64,000 nucleotides of DNA. Origin: Delphinus delphis (taxonomy: Eukaryota; Chordata; Mammalia; Artiodactyla; Delphinidae). Numbering within the stretch: the first letter of the stretch is position 1; each line of letters opens with the position of its first letter. The notes under the pieces were generated by a model. That model searched no databases and was not told the origin of the DNA. It saw nothing but the letters and a program-made list of their open reading frames with translations. Both the position numbers and the translations under genes were made by a program. Shown here piece by piece: positions 24,844 through 37,567 of this stretch. Where the stretch lies: assembly GCF_949987515.2 (NCBI RefSeq), contig NC_082695.1, positions 87,626,104-87,690,103 of the forward strand, read 5' to 3'.

Positions 24844-25154
24844 CGGAATTCCCATCGGCACACCTAAATAATATCGGAATTCCCATCGGCACACCTAAAT
24901 AATACCGGAATTCCCATCGGCACACCTAAATAATACCGGAATTCCCATCGGCACACCTAAATAATACCGGAATTCCCATCGGCACACCTAAATAATACCG
25001 GAATTCCCATCGGCACACCTAAATAATACCGGAATTCCCATCGGCACACCTAAATAATACCGGAATTCCCATCGGCACACCTAAATAATGCCGGAATTCC
25101 CATCGGCACACCTAAATAATATCGGAATTCCCATCGGCACACCTAAATAATATC
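24844..25154. repeat. 31-bp minisatellite, ten near-identical units
   Basis: GGAATTCCC recurs at 24845, 24876, 24907, 24938, 24969, 25000, 25031, 25062, 25093 and 25124, exactly 31 bp apart. The next expected unit at 25155 is cut after CGGA. Units differ only in the last two bases: AT in units 1, 9 and 10, AC in units 2-7, GC in unit 8. Each unit contains an EcoRI site GAATTC. No spacers separate units, so it is not a CRISPR. The homogeneity implies recent expansion or repeated homogenisation. Confidence 0.97.
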
Positions 25155-26859
25155 GGATTGGGCTCTTCACGTGCATTATACTGCCGAACATCTATTTCCA
25201 GGGTTCTGAGAGACTGGATTTAAAACCTAAGGGTTTGGTATTAAGGGAAATAATTAACATGTTTCTTGGCACCTGGCCAGCAGGGACAGGCCATCACCTG
25301 AAAATGACGAAGTTTCTTCATATCCCACGTCATCATGAGCGATGCCTGGAGTACTTCAGAAGAATGGTTGTAATAATATGCCCTTCCTCTCAAAGGCAGA
25401 GCTGTGATGTAGGCATAGGGATGACGTAGCAATTTCCCATGCAGCTGGTGTGGAGCTGGACCCAAGGGCGCTGGAGGTCAGTGGAAATCCCAGTCGTAAA
25501 CTAACCATCACCTGGGACTCTCTTAGTTCTTAAAACCAATCCTGTTGCATTCATAGGAAATTGAAATTTTTCAGTAAATCTAAAAGCTGAAAAGATTTCC
25601 ATTTTGAACAACATGGAGACATCCCTCAGACACTTTCGGTAGAGATTTACAACCATGGTCCTGAAATTGATTTCCACTTCTCTGTGCAGAACCCCATCTC
25701 CCCCAGTCTTGTTGGAGAAAAAGTGTCTAGATGGTTCAGGTATCATTTTGGTCATGGTTTTCTTTGACTACACAGAGAAACTCACCCTCATGGGAGGTAA
25801 AACTTCTCAAGATGGAGCAGGAAGGGTGTGGCACAGACACTGGCTTTTTTCTCTCTCTTCCGACTGTTAGGATGATTTAAATATGCAGGTGCCACAGCAC
25901 ATGTACAGATGCATTGGGCCCCTCCGACACAACCACTGCAGACTTCAGATACGATGCATTTCTTCTTATTTTGTTTCCAGATTTATAAAGCATTTTTATT
26001 TTGGTTTTAATTTAGGGGAAACTCAAGAAGATACTCACAGGGCAGTTGCTCATCCAACCCAGAAATGGGTTCCCTATTTAAACATTTCTGAGAAGCGCTG
26101 TATGACAGTAAACATCCATCCAAGAAACAGCATAATAGGTCCCCAGCAGAAGCTATTTGGAGAATGTTAGTAAATGAAAAACACCCCCTAGTTTTTATTT
26201 TTAACTAGTGAGTACCATGAATGGACTGTGCTTCTTCTTTCTTCCTGTGTATGGTGTGTCAGTTGGCTCCGTTCTGAGGGCATTTAGGCGTTTATGTTGT
26301 GATTTGCATCCCCGCTTCTCAGTGCCGAGGCAGGAAAGTGACAGGGAGCCAGGGTCCTGCAGGAGAGCATCATGGCCACAGAGAGTGATGGAATGATCTC
26401 ATTTCAGTCTTTTTCTTAGACAACAGGCAGCGCTCTATGAAGATTGATACAGAAGTGCGGGGCTTCCTTGGCTGGACCATCAAATGGATTGATATTATTC
26501 TCCAGTGGAGGATGAAGACAGAGTAACCGTCATCATACTCAATACACAGGCTTGTCAGGAGCGGAAAATCATCCCGCGTCACTGATTATAGGAACGTTTC
26601 ATGACTGTCACGCAAATTTAGTAGTGCAATGTCGCGGGCAGGCTACTGGGCCAGAAATTCTCTATGTGTGAGAAAAGGACAGGCTGCCTGTAAGCCCAGC
26701 CCCCAGAAAGGAGCCCCCAATCGATAAAAGGGCAGAGGACCAGGCTGGTGATTTGCAATCCGCAGGAAGCTTGAACGCATTTGCATAGAACACGTGTAGC
26801 TGGATCCCAGGGGCAGGGGCCTCGGCGTGTTTAGTTCTCTGACAGGTACTTGCCGGGTG
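25155..26859. other. unassigned sequence
   Basis: No gene or nameable repeat. Frames at 25655-25870 and 25883-26170 have no family features. Confidence 0.4.
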
Positions 26860-27745
26860 AGAAGAACTCGGTGCGGTCAGAGTGGTCGTCTGCGGGGGTT
26901 GGTGGGGGGGGAGGAGGAATCGCGTCTATTCTGAAAGACGGCTATGATGGATTGACCCCTTACTGTTGCGTTTCATTCATTCTTCACACACGTGGCTGAA
27001 CACGCTCATACACACACGTGAGCGCGCAAGAAATTAACGCCCCTTCACTGTGAATGGAAAACTGAGGCTCACGGAGCAGCTCAGGGCACAGGGGGACACG
27101 TCGCCTCTGACGCCCGCTGGGGGCGGGGTAAGGTGGTCATTCCCCACGTGGCGTGACTGGGGCCCCCCGAGGCCTGTCCCTGCCCCATATCCTAACCAGC
27201 CAGGCCCCGATTCCCATTTCTGACGCCGAACAGTCATTCTTTCATTTTCACCTCCTAACCCTTGTGAGAGGCAGAACCCCCCAAGGAAAGCAGGCAGTGC
27301 GTGGTCTGTGTCACCCCCCAATGAAACAATGTGACGGCAGGGATCCTGATGCTACCGAACCGCTGTGGCCAGGCATGTCATCATCTTTTCTGTTTTCCAA
27401 GAAAGTGTGGGCGCAGGGAGAAAACTCTTCCTGGAAACCCCCAGGACAGCAGTCCTGTGAGTCCCCAACACGTAGAGCAGACCCACATGCACGACCAACA
27501 CTCGCTGAGTCAATCATTATTTCCCAGGGCGAGATCAAGAAAACGCTGGTGGTCCGCGTGGAGGAGGCGGCAAGAACGCAGGGGGAGGCTGATCACGGGG
27601 CCGGGCCCCTTCGCGCCGCAGAGAGAAGTGTGCGGAGCTGCTGAGATGGTCCCAGGGGGCCACGTCCCTCATCCGATGCGTGTTGAGAAACGGAGCCCTA
27701 CTGCCTGCCACGTGGACTCGAGATTGCAGGGCAGCCAAAGCAGAG
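26860..27745. other. GC-rich stretch
   Basis: Elevated G+C with moderate CpG, especially 27535-27650. A short CA/GTG mix lies at 26985-27030. Several overlapping open frames on both strands are expected from GC-rich sequence and have no domains. I see no clear promoter. Confidence 0.4.
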
Positions 27746-27981
27746 CATCGCGAGTGGGGACGCGCTGGGCAGACTCGGACCCTGTGGACGGAAGGCATGA
27801 GGCGGGGGCTCCAGCCGGGCTTTTGGGTGGAATCAGCCAGACCTGCCGAGGGACCGGATGACACATCGTGAGTGGGGATGTGCTGGGCAGACTCGGACCC
27901 TGTGGACGGAAGGCATGAGGCGGGGGCTCCAGCCGGGCTTTTGGGTGGAATCGGCCAGACCTGCGGAGGGACCGGATGACA
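27746..27981. repeat. 118-bp tandem duplication (two copies)
   Basis: CATCG at 27746 and 27864 starts two 118-bp copies that align without gaps. I count five differences. Three are C in copy 1 versus T in copy 2 at CpG positions, as expected from methylation-driven decay of copy 2. Repetition of an 'SPRLMPSVHRVRVCP'-like string in minus-strand frames comes from this duplication and is not evidence of a protein. Confidence 0.95.
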
Positions 27982-28705
27982 GGGATGAGGGGAGGGCAAG
28001 GCCGAGGTGACCAGGGACTGAGCAAGGGGCTGCTGGAATTCTGGGCAATAACTGGGGGACAGAGAGGCGCTTGTGGGCTTACGGGCCAGAATCCGAGGGT
28101 TGCCATTTTGACTGGACTCCTTCTGAACTGGCCACGAGGCTTTCAGATGAATGTGTACCTGGATGAGACAAGCTGGCTGTGTACACTGCGAGCCGTTCCC
28201 AAACGATGGCATTTCGGCCCAAGGGACAGCTTTGTGAAGGAAGAGGAAGCGGCCAGACCAAGAAGGAGAGCCAGACTCGGAGACGGCAGAGCACTTTATT
28301 TGTCCAGAGGGTCTGCCCTGCACTCCAGTTCCAGGCGGGGGGAGAGCGGACGCATCAGTAAAGGGACTGTGGCCTGAGCGGCTGATGCCGGACCAGAGCT
28401 CAGCAGGACGTGCGGGGAAGACGGTCCTGGAGATGAACAGGGTACCTGGGCCAACAAGGGGTCAGGAGTGAGGATCGAGTTGCCCTCTTGGTGAAGCCCG
28501 TGGGGCAATGGGACGCAGGAAGGCAGAGTGAAGGGGGGCAGACTCTTGGTGCACAAATTCAACTATTAGTAACAGCCTTAGCTCTGCCTTCTCCCTGTCC
28601 TCGCAACCAGACGGAAAATCTGCAAGAGGAGAGACCGAGCCCTGACGCCTACACGCTTGCCTTTCCATAGGAATTACTCAGTACCCATTTGTTGTAGGAA
28701 AGAAA
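27982..28705. other. unassigned GC-rich sequence
   Basis: The 262-codon minus-strand frame ending at 27535 begins here but lacks domains and is driven by GC content and the duplication. No nameable repeat. Confidence 0.4.
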
Positions 28706-28960
28706 AGACGAGTGAGGTCTGTTTTGGTCACTTATGACTGCAAGTCGGATCCCTTCCAAACTTAGTGCCCTCAAACCATAATAATCATTACTTTGCTCAC
28801 GATTTTGTAATTCGGCACAGCCCAGAGGCATATGCTCTCTGAGGGCGTCGGGAGGGGCTGCCCGCCTGCATCTGCAAGGCAGCCTCTGCACGTGGCTGGA
28901 AAGGGGGTCCTGGCTGGCGGCCTCAATCCCCCCCTGTGGGAGCCTCTCCACCGCTGCTTG
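28706..28960 (+). repeat. probable LTR-type old repeat
   Basis: GTCTGTTTTGGTCACTTATG, AAACTTAGTGCCCTCAAACC, ATCATTACTTTGCTCACG and TTTTGTAATTCGGCACAGCC follow the order of a widespread mammalian repeat (consensus words AAACTTAGTGGCTTAAAAC, TTATTATGCTCACG). I do not assign the family. It is diverged and noncoding. Confidence 0.4.
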
Positions 28961-31117
28961 AGCTTCCTCACACTATGGTCGCCGTGCAAGGCAGGGAAGA
29001 GGAGCTGCTTCTCCCCTCTGGCTTCCTGTGGCTTGTGCATATGTTTGTCACTGTGCAGAGGTGTCATTCCTTCATCTGTGTATTCATCTCCTTGCTGATC
29101 GCCAGGCCCTGGGGTACCAGGTTCAGGCTGCATCCTGGGATCGTATTCGAGCTTTTCAGCTCAAGGTGCCGGTCTAACATCCCTGACTCACTCTGCAGAG
29201 TCAGCCACTCCCAGGGGACAGGGTTATTACTCTGCTGTTCGCCCAAAGACAAAAGGCTAGCAGAACTGATGAAGACCCACACTTCCCGTGTCATTACAGA
29301 CGGCTGATCACTTCTCCTCACTATTAACGTTTCAGAGCTAAAAAGACCTCAGAACCACAGGATATCATTCTCAATATACACAAGTTCAACTGTCTGCCAT
29401 GTTAAAAACATAATGAAACAAAATAAAGCAAACCTCCCACTACCTTACCTCCCCATCTATTTACGCTTTACCCTCTCCTTGCTTTATCAGGCCAGCTCTT
29501 CCCGAAAAAGCAGTGTTTCCTTGAGGTTTCCACCTACCTTCACCGTGACCTGGCGTTCCCATGCCCTGACTCTGCTGACTTGGCTCCGTGCCGTGCCCCC
29601 GGGTTCTTCTCCACGGTGCTGTGCTGGCATGTAACCACCACGAGAGGCAGCATCCTTTATGACAGGAGTGTTGACCTTGGGGGTAAAAAGACTGTTTTTG
29701 AGGGCTGACTCTGGAATTTTCTAGTTATTTGATCGAGCACACGCTAGTTTACTCGTCCGCATAAACGACGATTTCCCTCTGCTGTCAGGTGATTGTCTCA
29801 TATCGTCTCCTACACACCCTGGAGCACAAGGTGGGTGCTGCTAGAGTTCGTCAGCTCTCTGGTCCTTTGCTCCCTTCTGGGTGCACAGGTATGTTTGGCT
29901 ATATCCCTCCTGGAAGTGAGGGCAGGTACGACCTGCTTTGGCCAATGAAAGGCAGGCAGAAGTGACGTGTCACTAGCAGGCAGAGGCATTGAAAAGTCAG
30001 GGCAGTATCCTGCTTGTCTAGTGCCTCTGTGGAAGGGACAGTGCACGTGGAGAGGGGAAACCCCAGGACCAAGCCGTCTATGCTGGGTCCCACTTGGAGG
30101 ACAGTTGACCTAGACAGTCGCTGGGATGTGCAGTGTGAGCTGCTGCATGAAGCAACTGTGAGGCACCCCCCTGCCCTTGGGGATGCTCCCTCAACCCCTC
30201 AACCCGCCAAGCACAGAACCACCAAGCCAGACCCCAAGCTGGACCGCCTCAGCCCATCCCCGACCCTGCTCAGACTCCTACCACACTTGCGCCCAACTTT
30301 GGACTTTGGAGTGAAAAGTCCCGGAAGGAAGGAAGGGCATGAGAAGGGGAAAGGGAAACGCCTCCACCAGGATTTCATCAACTCCGTTTTATCGCACAGT
30401 TATTTCAGGTTGATGGGAAGATGGTGAATACACACACTTCTGTAATATTATATATTTGTATGCTATTCATAAAAATAGACTATTATTTAGCATATGCTGT
30501 CTGGTGGACAAATTCTATCAAAAGATGTGGTTCCTGGGAGCAACCTTAATTCCAGGATGGAACCAGTACGGAGCTGAGTCTGGCCTCTGCCCCACAGCTT
30601 CCCTCTGGGCCTTGACCTCAGTGGGGTCCTGACCATGCAAGTGTGTAACACCTGAGGTTGGCCGTAAGTCTATATTCAGCTGTAAAAACTATGTTTCAAA
30701 ATCAAACCCAAAATGCATTCATTAAAGATGACATGATTGCACTTGAAAGAGATCACACTTGAAAAAATAACCTTGATGTCTGTAAATATATCGTGCCTTA
30801 AAGAACTCTCTGAGCTCTGGACATTATAGGACACAGAGAGCCCTTAATCTGCCCACTTTTAAACGGCTACTGCTATTTTATGCTGCCTTTTTATTTCAAT
30901 TGTACACATCCTACCTGCCCTTGGATACCTGGGAACACCAACCACAGTCCGTAGGAGGGAAAGGGTCACCTCCAACAGGGGGCATCGCTTGTCATGGACA
31001 CATTCCTTCTGCAGATGGAGGGCCCGTTACACACAGGGGGCCCAGGGCAGCCCAGGCAGCATCCACTAGACCCCAGAGGCGACACGCCCGCCTCTACCGT
31101 CTGAGAATAAATGCACA
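28961..31117. other. unassigned sequence
   Basis: No gene recognised. A MIR-like piece may lie near 29700-29765. The 137-codon frame at 30014-30427 lacks domains. Confidence 0.4.
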
Positions 31118-31558
31118 TCCTAGAGACTGTCATACTGAGTGAAGTAAGTCAGACAGAGAAAGAGAAATATCGTATGATATCACTTATATGCAGAATCTAA
31201 AAAAAAATGATACAAATGAACTTATTTACAAAACAGAAATAGACTCACAGACTTAGAGAACCAACTTCTGGTTACCAGGGGGGAAGGGAGGGCAGAGGGA
31301 TGCTTAGGGAGTTTGGGATTGACATGTACACACTGTTGTATTTGAAATGGATAACAAACAAGGACCTACTATAGCACAGGGAGCACCTCGATATTTTGTA
31401 ACAACCGACATGGGAAAAGAACTTGAAAAAGAATAGATATTTGCATATGAATATGTATAACTGCATCACTTTGCTGTACACCTGAAACTAACGCAACATT
31501 GTTAATCAACTATACTCTGATATAAAATAAAAAGTTTAAAAAGTATATTAAAAAAAAG
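31118..31558 (+). mobile_element. LINE-1 3' end, 5'-truncated
   Basis: Contains the last codons of ORF2, then the cetartiodactyl L1 3' UTR (ACTTATTTACAAAACAGAAA, TGGTTACCAGGGGGGAAGG, CACTTTGCTGTACACCTG, GTTAATCAACTATACTCTG) and an A-rich tail. Severe 5' truncation at about 31118 is typical of L1 insertion. No convincing target duplication is visible. Confidence 0.85.
31120..31200 (+). pseudogene. LINE-1 ORF2 C-terminal remnant
   Basis: Twenty-six codons and TAA read LETVILSEVSQTEKEKYRMI and then end in SLICRI. This is the C-terminus of L1 ORF2p (endonuclease/reverse transcriptase protein), whose usual length is about 1,270 residues. Everything upstream, including both catalytic domains, is missing. 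The frame is still open in this last segment, consistent with moderate age. Confidence 0.85.
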
Positions 31559-33114
31559 AAAACACGCACAGCCAAGCAAAATGTACAACTCCCTACCTGA
31601 TGCTCCAGGTTTGGTAAACAGGACGAGTTGTGTACTTTCGGACAAACTGAAATCCAATTTTTGTTCCAATCAAGTCTAAACTTTCAGCCACCAATTAGTA
31701 TATGTGATGGAACTAAGCTCCCTGAGCTGGCATTTCCAACTAATTTCCATATGTTAAAACATGGAAAATCAATTGTGCAGCATACTTCTAAAATTGAATA
31801 ATTAAAGGACATAATTATTATAAGAAGAGACTTTTGACATTGAATGGAAATCAAGAACAGACTTCCAAATAATTGGGAAATTATTTTCCAGTTCTCTGGC
31901 ACATTTTTGACAAAGAGATGGTTGTTCAGATGGCATGAGAAGCTGTAGGATTCTAATCATGTTTGGTATAAATTTGGTGAACTGTGTCAATATTTTCATT
32001 CATGCCTTAAAATTTTCTGGGTGGCATTTAATTTAAAAGGACAACATTCTCTTCGGGTTTAAGATGTGATTTGGTTTCATTAAACATTCTTTAAATTATT
32101 ACTGCTTTTAAAAAAAGGAAAAAGTCCTCTTTATTTCCTTTAAGTTTTAGCAATATTTCCATTATATAATTAATTCCTTTCATGGAAATTCAGTTGTGTA
32201 TATCCATTAATTTCTGCAAAAATATCTTTTTTGTCCCTACGTCCTTGTAGAGTACTACAATGTACTTTTGACTAGAAAGTATGGCTTGCCTCTGGAATAC
32301 AGCAAAACACTTCACATACCAACAAAAATACAGATGGCTTCTTCTTCAAAGATTTTCCAAAGTTAGGTTTGCATTCATACAGCCAATACTGTATAATAAA
32401 TATTTTTAAAGAGATTGGATTTCGAGAACAAATGAAATGTGTTCTCTGAGGCAAAGCAGGTGAGTCTGATTTTAAACCATGGTGGTCGTTTATCTGTGTG
32501 ATGCTACGGTACATGGGCACCTGACCTAATGTCCTTTATAATCTGACATCTGTGATTTAGTTTGATACTGATTTCTAAAACTCATTTTAAAGGAGTATTT
32601 TTCTATTCATAACCTATAGAGTTATTTTTTTTAACTGAGGCATATACTGAAATTTACCAAGTGAGTTTGTTAAATACCAAGGTAGTCATATAGTTTCATG
32701 GCAATGATGAATTCACCAGCACGAGTCTTCACGCTGCATCTTACATCCGGCTCTGTTCCCTCAACATGGGGTTTGCTTACTACTCAAAGGCCACGTGGAC
32801 CAAGCAACGATTCTTGTTCTGTGGCAATTCCAGCTTTCCACATCCGAGGGGTGCTGAGATCAAGAGGAACCAACAAGGACAAACCAAGCTCTCTGCACCC
32901 TGTTGTTAATTTTATTTTAAAAGAGAGTTTGTTTGATCTCATAGGATTAAAAGAAAAACCAAGGTGCAGGGAAAAATAGAAATTCCACACCTAGGTCCAA
33001 TCATATAATAAACACTTTTCTTTCATGTTGAGTTAATGTCCCAAGAATTATGTCCAAGAAGTACCTGTACCTCAGCTGTCCCATTAGCTGTGGGCGGCCG
33101 TGCACTCTTTCACC
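31559..33114. other. unassigned AT-rich sequence
   Basis: No gene. A stretch near 32620-32690 resembles the antisense end of an old L1 but is too short to call. Confidence 0.4.
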
Positions 33115-33300
33115 TCATAAACACCCCCTGGGCACCTGTTGTGTGCGACCCCATTAGGACCGGCATGTGGTGATGCGTAAGACATTGTCCCTGCCCCCAG
33201 GGAACTCAGAGCACATGGGGGACAGAGGGGTAATTAGACAATTCCACAAGGTCTCTGCAGGTGACAGGTGGCGGGCTAGGGCGATGGAAGCCCCCCCCCA
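33115..33300 (+). repeat. probable L2 LINE fragment
   Basis: GGGCACCTGTTGTGTGCGACC, then CATTGTCCCTGCCCCCAGGGA, then GACAGAGGGGTAATTAGACAA follow the L2 3' order (GGCACTGTGC, CCCTGCCCTCATGGAGC, GACAGACAATAA). Diverged. Confidence 0.5.
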
Positions 33301-35857
33301 GCTGGAGAGGTGGGGTTTAGGATGGGACTCAACAGAGTGTCAAGGTGAGGCAAGGAGTGACCCTGTGACCCACCAGCAGCATGGGGTCAGCCTGCAATCG
33401 AAGGTCATGATTTGACAGAAACGAGAGCACAAGAATGGGACACCTGGTCACAGTTCACAAGGGATGTAGTGTTCGTTTCTTAAGCCACGGTGGACGGGCT
33501 CAGGCATCGGCTGGACCCAGAAGGGGTGGTCCCCAGCCGTGTGGCCCCATCCTTCCCCTAACACGAGACCCTGTCCTCTTGAATCCGCATCCTTGCCATG
33601 AACACTCTGTTCCTCTCCCCCCAAAACCCAGGGGCAGACTTCTCTCCAGGCTCCTGGGACAGAAAGAAGTCAGCTCCTCCCCTAATCTCTTCCAGTCAAG
33701 GTTATGGCCTCATGCTTAGTCTTCCTTTTCCTCAGAAGCGTCCCTTTTCATTTAAAGAGATGACTGTAGCTCTAGGAAAAATCAGCTAGAAGTTTATCCT
33801 GTTTGCTCTTTGCCTTCTTATTATAATACTTCTCTGGCTGAGTCGGGGAAGGGCCACACATTAGGGAGCTTTGAAAGACACACCAAACTGAGGACTGCTA
33901 AACCCTGGGTCTGTCTCATTGTGTCTGGGGTGTCGTCTAATCGCCCCTCTAAGAATCTGTTTACAGAAGGCGTCTTATGTCCTGAGAGAAGAGGGGTCGC
34001 TTTAACAACGCACCAGGTAAAGGGGGTAGACATTTTAAGGGAAGGAAGGTGACTGGGCCCCCAGCCCCGCCCCATGCACCCAAGTCCTAAAGAAAACCCA
34101 GCACGTTTTCCACGAGAAGAATGAGGCACCGAAGCATGGACGCTCCCCAGGTCCCGAGAATCTGGCACCAGGAGGCCGGGGTGTAGGGGCTCCGCACGAC
34201 TCCAGGGCAGTGGAAGGGTGGGCTCGTCAGGGTGGCACTGCCAGCAGCCTGAGACCAGCACCGGGACAGAACGGCCACAGGAGCACGGGGTGGGGACCCT
34301 GCAGCCCTTCTTACTCCGGCAGGGCGGCTGGTGGGCACTCACAGGGGACCCGGGAGGAGTGGGGCTCCCGGGAAAATCACTGACTGCGGGACGTCCCTGG
34401 AAGGAACCAGGCATCATCAGAGAAGCATCGTCTGTGGGTGAAACAGGATCCCGGCTCCAGCACAGTCGGCACCGCCCAGGAAGCCAGGCCTACAGCAGGA
34501 GCGGGGCCGGTGGGTCCCAGGTTCTCCACCCACGTCCGCCGCCTTCCGGCCTCTGGTACTCCGCAGTCACAGCAAAGGCCTGGAGCGGTCCTCACTGAGC
34601 CTGAGCGGGAAACCCCTGGCGAAAGGACAGAGCAGAAAAAGACGGCGATGCATAGAGCTGGGCTGTCACCAGCTGCGTCCCCAGCGCCTCTCCAGGGGAC
34701 AGGAAAACGGGGAAGAAATCAGCAGATTTGGGAAACTGCCTTTGCTGATCCCCCTTGTGGTCCCCACGGTGACGAAATAATCCCCATCGACTTACCTAAG
34801 GCAGGTTTATTTGTTGTATTTAACATTCAGAGCTATGCAAGAGACCCTGGCAGGAAACGCGCCACATCCTCCAGGAGCGAGCAGGGCTCATCCCGGGGCA
34901 GGGAAGGTACAAGGCGCAAAGGCAGGGGCCGATGGCTCAGCGCCTCCATGGAATCGCGCCGCAAGAGAGTCCCGGGCTGGAGACCTGGATTACAGTTTCT
35001 GACCGAGGCCGCACTGCCGGGGCTCCTGGCCACCCAGCCCCTCACCGCCGGGCACGTGGGAGCGAGTCAACTCCTAGGTGACTTCCCGGGCCCCGGGCGG
35101 GAGGGCGCAGCCACCTGTGTCCACCCTGGGTGATGCTACCAAGAGAAGGCTGAGGTGCCCGGCTCCTACGGCCGCTCACCGGGCAGGGAGACTTGATCGC
35201 AAGAGAACCAGTCAGATGCGAACGTCGGACGTGGGAAAGTTTTGCTGACTTGAATTATAGAAAGACTGAGGAAGAGGCGGAGTGAACTCCTGAGGAGCTG
35301 GATCTTAACGTTTCGCGTCCTCTTCACCCTTCTGGAGTCAGGTAGGATTTTGGACATGCCCTGCGCTCTGGGAATGGACTTACAGGTCCAAAGCCTGAAG
35401 TTTAAGCCCTGGCTTTGCTGTGGGCTTTCCTGAGCTGCCAAGATGGAGTTCACACGCAGCCAGCAGCGCTTGCTCTAGGGGACGTCAAGATGGCAACACT
35501 TCCCTGTCCGCCGCAACCCGCCCGGGTCCCCTGGCTACATGGCTCTCTGCAACCCAGGAGTTCTTGGGGGAGATGCACAGGGTCCCCTCGAGGCAGGGCC
35601 GGGTCTGCCTCACTCCCCCAAACCCCTATGTCCCCTGAGTGCCTGGCAGATGGAGAGCACTTCACAGGGTCCTGCACAGGGAGTATCCAGCTGTCAGCCC
35701 GCATGGGGTCCTCGTCCCTTTTCTGCAGCCTTGGGCTTAGCTGGACCCAGGTGGATCCCCTACCTGCCCCTTGAGCTCTGGTTGGCTTGGCCCGGGGTGC
35801 AGTCACTGACCTCACAGAGGTGGGAGCAGCTCTCCCATCCTCTGAGCCCCTGGGGTT
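33301..35857. other. unassigned, partly GC-rich sequence
   Basis: A C9 run at 33294-33302 borders this stretch. From 34050 to 35140 the sequence is GC-rich, and the longest frame is 231 codons (34438-35133, plus). Its translation is Arg/Gly/Pro-rich without domains. No gene is called. Confidence 0.4.
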
Positions 35858-36060
35858 CCTGTATCAGCCAGTGTTGTCCAGAGAAAGAGAACCAGTAGGG
35901 TGTACGTATGTACGTGTGTGTATAAAAGATACATATATAAAAGGAGAGACAGCTAGATAGACAGAGACGGAGAGGGAGAAGACCGTGGGGGCTGGAAGCC
36001 TGCAATCTGTGGGACAGGCCGGCAGGCTGGAGACCCAGAAAAGAGCTGATTTGCAGGCGG
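35858..36060 (+). repeat. old dispersed repeat with GTAC/GATA-rich insert
   Basis: CAGTGTTGTCCAGAGAAAGAG, AACCAGTAGGGTGTACG and, further on, GACAGGCCGGCAGGCTGGAG are words of a common mammalian repeat whose consensus reads CAGAGAAACAGAACCAATAGG and GGGCCGGCAGGCTGGAGACC. A short GTATGTACGTGTGTG simple tract expanded inside it. I do not assign the family. Confidence 0.45.
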
Positions 36061-37567
36061 AGTCAGAATCCACAGGGCACAATTACAGTGGAAATAAAGA
36101 TGGGAAGTAGCATTTCTTGTGAAGCCACTGTGTGCCGAGCCCCCAGGGCAGGGCGCCCTGGAAGCCCAGCTCCGATACGGTTCATCCTACCGCTTGGCCC
36201 TGGAGCGGGTGGTGGGCTTGTCCAAGCCTCCATCCTCAACCTCAGGGTCTTCTGAGGGGAAGATGGAGGGAGGAGCCTGCAGAGCTCAGGGTACAGTGCA
36301 TGACACAGGGCCAACCGGCTGTCCTGTCCTCCCTTTACATTGTTTTAAGCTTCCCAGAACCTATAGAATAAATAGCATCACAGCCTCACTAAAAGCATGA
36401 CCCTCAAAGCCCTCAGAGGAGAATGCACCCCGGCAACCAGTGATGACCATCCTCACTTCAGACCCAGGCTGGTCACAGGGATACCATTGACCACAGAGAC
36501 AGGACGGACTCGTCACCAGCGGGTCAGTAACCAGCTGCCGCCCAGACAGGACCCTCGGGGAATCACCGTGTTTGCATCAGAACAGGAAGAGAGTCAGCAG
36601 GACTTCTGCCTGATATCTGCCACCTCATGGAAGGGTACTTCCCAAACCAGCCTCCAGAGAGAAATGTGGCTGTCTGGGAATAGCGGGGACTTTAAGACTC
36701 ATGAGAAGGGCCTCATCTTGGTCTTTGCAACAACAAAAAGTAATCCATAAGTTACACTGGCCTTTAGTGAGCACCCTCTCGTGCTGGCCTCGTGCTGGGT
36801 GGTGAGGATGCCTGGATGCAAATGAAAACGGAAGCTTCAAGGACACGCTGCTGTTCTCCATCCAGAAGAAACCTGAACTGGGGTCGGTCATTTTCTGGTA
36901 AGACGTGAGGAAAGAGTAAGTGTAAGTGGCCAATTTTGTGTCAAACTTGCACTATTCTATACGATAAATACAGTTTCCCCTTCCCATCGCTGCTACCTGT
37001 CCGGCTGGTTTCCTCCACACTCGTGGGACACAGTTTCAGTGCAGCCCTGGGAGTGGACGTGAGTGACCAGTGGCCAGCTTTGTCGCAGCAGAGCACAGAT
37101 GTTACAGAAACAGGTATGAGCCAACCCTGGGTTTAGGTGAATTTCATTGATTCCAGGATGGGAAACTAACAAGACTATTAAGAATCAGATGGGTGTCAGC
37201 AGTGGGTTTCCCAAAGTAATAGTGCTGGGTTCTGCACATATGTACCAAAGAGGTATTGGACCGGGTCTGGGGTAACTAGAAGTGATGTCAAAGAACAGAG
37301 AAGCTTTGCTAAGCAAGGGAAACAAGACAGGTATTGATCTAAAGCAGACGGAGGAGTGTCATTTTCTCAGCCGATTACAGCTAATTGGGAAGTCCCGGAG
37401 GAGGCTCGAGCCCCCGGCACTGGGCACCGGGCAGGGTGCATGTTTCTGAGAGAACTCAGGACTGTAAAGTTCCGTGTGGCTGAAAGAGTAGGTGCAGAGG
37501 AAGTGTATGCATCAGTCAATACATGAACATGTGACTCAAGACAGAGAATTGTGTTTGCTCAGGATTG
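36061..37567. other. unassigned sequence
   Basis: No gene recognised. Frames at 36119-36400 and 36397-36750 show no domain. Confidence 0.4.

Noticed and set aside
24844..25154. Regularly spaced direct repeats resembling a CRISPR array
   Set aside because: Units are contiguous with no variable spacers, in a mammalian genome; this is a minisatellite.
27535..28323. 262-codon minus-strand frame
   Set aside because: GC-rich composition plus the 118-bp duplication; competing frames of similar length overlap it on both strands, and there is no domain.
34438..35133. 231-codon plus-strand frame
   Set aside because: Arg/Gly/Ser/Pro-rich translation without domain, in a GC-rich stretch; no supporting splice or promoter signal.
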